Assembly: GCF_021462225.1 (NCBI RefSeq)
Contig: NC_061798.1
Span: 21,288,820 to 21,352,819, forward strand
Source: Girardinichthys multiradiatus
Lineage: Eukaryota > Chordata > Actinopteri > Cyprinodontiformes > Goodeidae
DNA: 64,000 nt
Direction: 5' to 3'
The position numbers and the translations under genes were made by a program. Shown piece after piece: positions 60,245 to 64,000 of this stretch. Under the pieces are notes generated by a model. That model saw only the letters and a program-made list of their open reading frames with translations. It was not told the DNA's origin and made no database searches. Every line of letters begins with the position of its first letter. Position 1 is the first letter of the stretch.

Positions 60245-61059
60245 AGTGCCTTGCAAAAGTATTCATAACCCATGAAATGTTTTAATGTTTTGTCAACTTC
60301 CATCAAGCCATGTTATGTTTTCCCAATATTGTGTAGCTCTACTTCAAATCAAGACATGGCTGCCCACCTGAACTGACAGGACGGACAAGTAGGCATTAAT
60401 CGGACAAACAGTTAAGACACCAATGGTAACTATGGTGGAGGGATCTATCAACAGGACATCTATTAGCTGTGCCAGCAACAAATTTTGGTGTTTCTGGAAG
60501 AATGGCGAAAAGAAAGCCTACTTTAGTAAGGAAACCATTACAAATGTGCCAAAAGCAATGTAAGGAACATGCAAAACGCTATGTGTGGCAGAAAACGAAC
60601 ACGGCACATCACCCATAATACATCTCCACATTGAAACATGGTGGTGGTAGCAACATGCTGTGGGGATGCATTTTTTCAGTGAAGTTGGTCAGAGTTGATG
60701 GGAAAACGGATGGACCTGAATACAGGGCGAAAATTGAATTGTTTTCAAAGCATTCATGTGTTACAATGGTCTAGTTAATGTCTAGACAAAGAACCCATGT
60801 AAAGACTTGAGTCTCCAGAGCTGCAACTCCAGGTCTCATAGACCTGGAGTTGCTGTAACTTCAATGAAAGATGGTTAAACCAAGTATTAATTCAGCAGGG
60901 CTGAAAACAAATGCACACCACAGATTTCAGATTAGTACTACTAAAAACCATGTATGTTTTTCTTTTCTTTTCACTTCACAATCATGCACTGCTTTGTGTT
61001 GGTCTACCACATTAAATGTTAAAAGGTTTAAGGGGTATGAACACTTTTGCAAGGCCCTG
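60245..61059 (+). mobile_element. Tc1-like transposon fossil, internally deleted
   Basis: The ends AGTGCCTTGCAAAAGTATTC and its inverse AACACTTTTGCAAGGCCCTG define about 815 bp. Between them are transposase remnants (LKHGGGSNMLWGCIFSV near 60640-60680). A 14-bp perfect hairpin at 60823-60853 interrupts the 3' part. Related in its ends to the element at 43067-44519. Confidence 0.85.
60823..60853. repeat. Perfect 14-bp hairpin inside a Tc1 fossil
   Basis: GCAACTCCAGGTCT (60823-60836) and AGACCTGGAGTTGC (60840-60853) are exact reverse complements with a 3-nt loop. It looks like a local inverted duplication. Confidence 0.9.
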
Positions 61060-62451
61060 TGTAAGGTACATACTGTATGTTGCTTAATAACTATAGCAGC
61101 GTGTAGAGGAAGAAATAGGGGTGAATGCTTTTCTGTTACTGTAACACTGTGATTTTTAAATGCTGTAATCCTTTTGCACAATCTGCTAATCCCTTTAGAT
61201 GAAATGGCTGTCATCAAGACAACAGTGCAGCGTCTCAAACCTTCTCGGATGTGTTGTTGCTCATTTTGCTAAAGAGCATTATTGATGGGATTGTTCTGGT
61301 TTGCCTGGTTCTTGTCAATCTTATACCCTTCAAATGGAGCCTGAATATATTCTGACATCAAATCATAAACACTCTAAGTAAATGCCAACCTTCATTCTTA
61401 TGAAACTGTGTGTTCAAACGCACTGGCTCGTCCCAGAACATCAGACACATCTGTACACTTTTTTTTTTCCATTACAGAGTGTAGCGGCATAAAGTTTCAC
61501 AGTCTGAAAGGCTACTGCAGCTGTTTCCCTGTTGTTTCCAAACAAACACACACTTGCAAACACACATCATATGCACGCTCTTCAATCACTCTGCCTTTTT
61601 CCTGGCTTTTAACGGGTCCCGACTGGCCCCACTGTATGGATGTGCTGCTGCTCGCTGTGTGCTGACTCAGCAGGAAATTACCATTCAGCACGGACAGCTT
61701 CATGCTGCTACTACGATGTGATATAATGCAACGCCGCCACTGTACCACCCTGCGGGGAAGATGGCGGTGGAGGTGGGAGGACGAGAGTGCAGCATCAGGT
61801 CGCAGCCCCCCAACAAATTTAAAATCTCTACCAGGCACAGCAGCAGCCACAGACGAGGGTTAGGGCTGTAATACAGGGAATTAGTCCTGAACTGAACTTC
61901 CATGAAGGATTGCCATACTTCTGAGGTAAAAGAGGTGGAAAAAAGGAATGTCTGTTGTAATAAATTATTATAAATTAAGCCTTGAAGAAGAATGAGATCA
62001 TAAGAAGTAGTCCCTGTAGCAGTAAAATTCCCAGGTACCGGTGCAATCCTGGCAGGTGATTTGTGAGTTTAATCAAAATGCTATTGCTTCATAATGGAAA
62101 ATAAAACCCTTTCTGTGCAACCTGCAACACTGATGGTTTTAAATATCAGGACAGCAGCACTTTATGTAGTTGGACTCAGTTTAAGCAGCTACTCGGCACG
62201 CTGAGAACGACGTTGAGAAGATTGGACCTCATTCCTCTTGACAAAATGCAACAGATGTGGATCTGCAAACACCAGAAATATCCATACCATTGTCTTTTTT
62301 TTCTTTAATTCATAGTTGTCATGAGTAAAAGTCACCAAAAACTCATTAGTCTTGCCGAAACGCTGCTGCAAGTTATTTTTTCTAACAGGAGAAGAATAGT
62401 TGTAGTCCCAAATTAGTGATAAAATAAAAGAGGGAAGACATGCAGAATGTA

Positions 62452-64000
62452 CAGGTCCTTCTCAAAATATTAGCATATTGTGATAAAGTTCATTATTTTC
62501 CATAATGTAATGATGAAAATTTAACATTCATATATTTTAGATTCATTGCACAATAACTGAAATATTTCAGGTCTTTTATTGTCTTAATACGGATGATTTT
62601 GGCATACAGCTCATGAAAACTCAAAATTCCTATCTCACGAAATTAGTATATCATTAAAAGGGTCTCTAAACGAGCTATGAACCTAATCATCTGAATCAAC
62701 GAGTTAACTCTAAACACCTGCAAAAGATTCCTGGGGCCTTTAAAACTCCCAGCCTGGTTCATCACTCAAAACCCCAATCATGGGTAAGACTGCTGACCTG
62801 ACTGCTGTCCAGAAGGCCACTATTGACACCCTCAAGCAAGAGGGTAAGACACAGAAAGACATTTCTGAACGAATAGGCTGTTCCCAGAGTGCTGTATCAA
62901 GGCACCTCAGTGGGAAGTCTGAGGGAAGGAAAAGGTGTGGCAGAAAACGCTGCACAACGAGAAGAGGTGACCGGACCCTGAGGAAGATTGTGGAGAAGGG
63001 CCGATTCCAGACCTTGGGGGACCTGCGGAAGCAGTGGACTGAGTCTGGAGTAGAAACATCCAGAGCCACCGTGCACAGGCGTGTGCAGGAAATGGGCTAC
63101 AGGTGCTGCATTCCCCAAACCTGGGCTACAGAGAAGCAGCACTGGACTGTTGCTCAGTGGTCCAAAGTGCTTTTTTCGGATGAAAGCAAATTCTGCATGT
63201 CATTCGGAAATCAAGGTGCCAGAGTCTGGAGGAAGACTGGGGAGAAGGAAATGCCAAAATGCCAGAAGTCCAGTGTCAAGTACCCACAGTCAGTGATGGT
63301 CTGGGGTGCCGTGTCAGCTGCTGGTGTTGGTCCACTGTGTTTTATCAAGGGCAGGGTCAATGCAGCTAGCTATCAGGAGATTTTGGAGCACTTCATGCTT
63401 CCATCTGCTGAAAAGCTTTATGGAGATGAAGATTTCATTTTTCAGCACGACCTGGTACCTGCTCACAGTGCCAAAACCACTGATAAATGGTTTACTGACC
63501 ATGGTATCACTGTGCTCAATTGGCCTGCCAACTCTCCTGACCTGAACCCCATAGAGAATCTGTGGGATATTGTGAAGAGAACGTTGAGAGACTCAAGACC
63601 CAACACTCTGGATGAGCTAAAGGCCGCTATCGAAGCATCCTGGGCCTCCATAAGACCTCAGCAGTGCCACAGGCTGATTGCCTCCATGCCACGCCACATT
63701 GAAGCAGTCATTTCTGCAAAGGATTCCCGACCAAGTATTGAGTGCATAACTGTACATGATTATTTGAAGGTTGACGTTTTTTGTATTAAAAACACTTTTC
63801 TTTTATTGGTCGGATGAAATATGCTAATTTTGTGAGATAGGAATTTTGGGTTTTCATGAGCTGTATGCCACAATCATCCGTATTAAGACAATAAAAGACC
63901 TGAAATATTTCAGTTAGTGTGCAATGAATCTAAAATATATAAATGTTAAATTTTCATCATGACATTATGGAAAATAATGAACTTTATCACAATATGCTAA
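62452..64000 (+). mobile_element. Tc1-like (DD34E) DNA transposon, copy C, cut by window end
   Basis: Begins after TA at 62450-62451 with CAGGTCCTTCTC and a 200 bp terminal repeat as in copies A and B. It runs off the window within the right terminal repeat, some tens of bases short of the expected end. Confidence 0.95.
62780..63817 (+). pseudogene. Tc1-like transposase, copy C, near-intact but altered
   Basis: A continuous frame of 345 codons from [16 protein letters not shown], with helix-turn-helix, GRKRCGRKR linker, [18 protein letters not shown] and DLNPIENLW (DD34E). Two departures from copies A and B: about 14 codons are missing after CIPQ (VKPVLNQKQ...KRL in copy A), removing the segment before the first catalytic strand; and one A lost in the run near 63716-63720 shifts the last residues, so the protein reads [10 protein letters not shown] and overruns the normal FPTKY end by about 24 residues. 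Confidence 0.88.

Larger units (their letters stand above)
59267..64000 (-). other. rptor intron upstream of exon a (incomplete)
   Basis: At least 4.7 kb of intron. Contains a Tc1 fossil (60245-61059) and Tc1 copy C (62452-64000). There is a run of nine G at about 59311. I recognise nothing in 59320-60240 or 61065-62450. Confidence 0.8.

Noticed and set aside
61512..61903. Open frames of 67-112 codons on the minus strand
   Set aside because: No recognisable motif and no splice-site or polyadenylation context supporting an additional exon or gene.
1..64000. CRISPR arrays, bacterial operons, rRNA genes
   Set aside because: No regularly spaced short repeats and no rRNA sequence were seen; intron-exon structure and repeat content are those of a vertebrate nuclear genome.

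Overview
The window comes from a teleost fish nuclear genome. It has vertebrate-type split exons with GT-AG introns, AT-rich introns and no operon-like organisation. Its repeats are typical of ray-finned fish: many Tc1-like transposons, DIRS-type tyrosine-recombinase retrotransposons, CR1/L2-type LINEs and tRNA-derived SINEs. The species cannot be fixed from sequence alone.

The only host gene I can support is rptor (Raptor, the substrate-recruiting scaffold of mTORC1), on the minus strand. Fourteen coding exons lie between 59266 and 176, all in one continuous reading frame and all bounded by GT/AG. They cover roughly residues 438-1009 in human numbering: most of the HEAT-repeat region plus the regulatory linker. 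The N-terminal conserved domain should lie beyond 64000, and the C-terminal WD40 propeller should lie before position 1. The exons total about 1.7 kb; the rest is intron.

Region by region: 1-10273 is intron with an older 1.6 kb Tc1-like copy (3108-4716), several decayed Tc1 fossils and a SINE. Exons at about 10.3-12.5 kb are closely spaced. 12.5-24.3 kb is intron with one exon at 17.1 kb, three Tc1 fossils and a LINE endonuclease fragment. 24.3-34 kb is a 9.5 kb intron holding an apparently intact DD36E Tc1-like element (24659-25928), a 2.1 kb near-palindromic element (26856-28936) whose loop is a piece of LINE reverse transcriptase, a G-rich repeat and a second copy of the 1.6 kb Tc1 family. 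36.3-50.8 kb is a 14.5 kb intron with a LINE fragment, a templated-looking insertion flanked by 66 bp direct repeats, and a DIRS-like element broken by two nested insertions. 51-59 kb has five closely packed exons separated by a LINE, SINEs and a deleted DIRS copy. 59.3-64 kb is intron with a Tc1 fossil and a third copy of the 1.6 kb Tc1 family that runs off the window.

The mobile elements do not cooperate with rptor; they sit in its introns, and none interrupts an exon or splice site. The most unusual structures are the palindromic element at 26.9-28.9 kb, the 66 bp-flanked chimeric insertion at 40.5-41.0 kb, and the 1.4 kb insertion at 45.7-47.0 kb, which encodes an unrecognised membrane/coiled-coil peptide. 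I found no evidence for a wholly new biological system.
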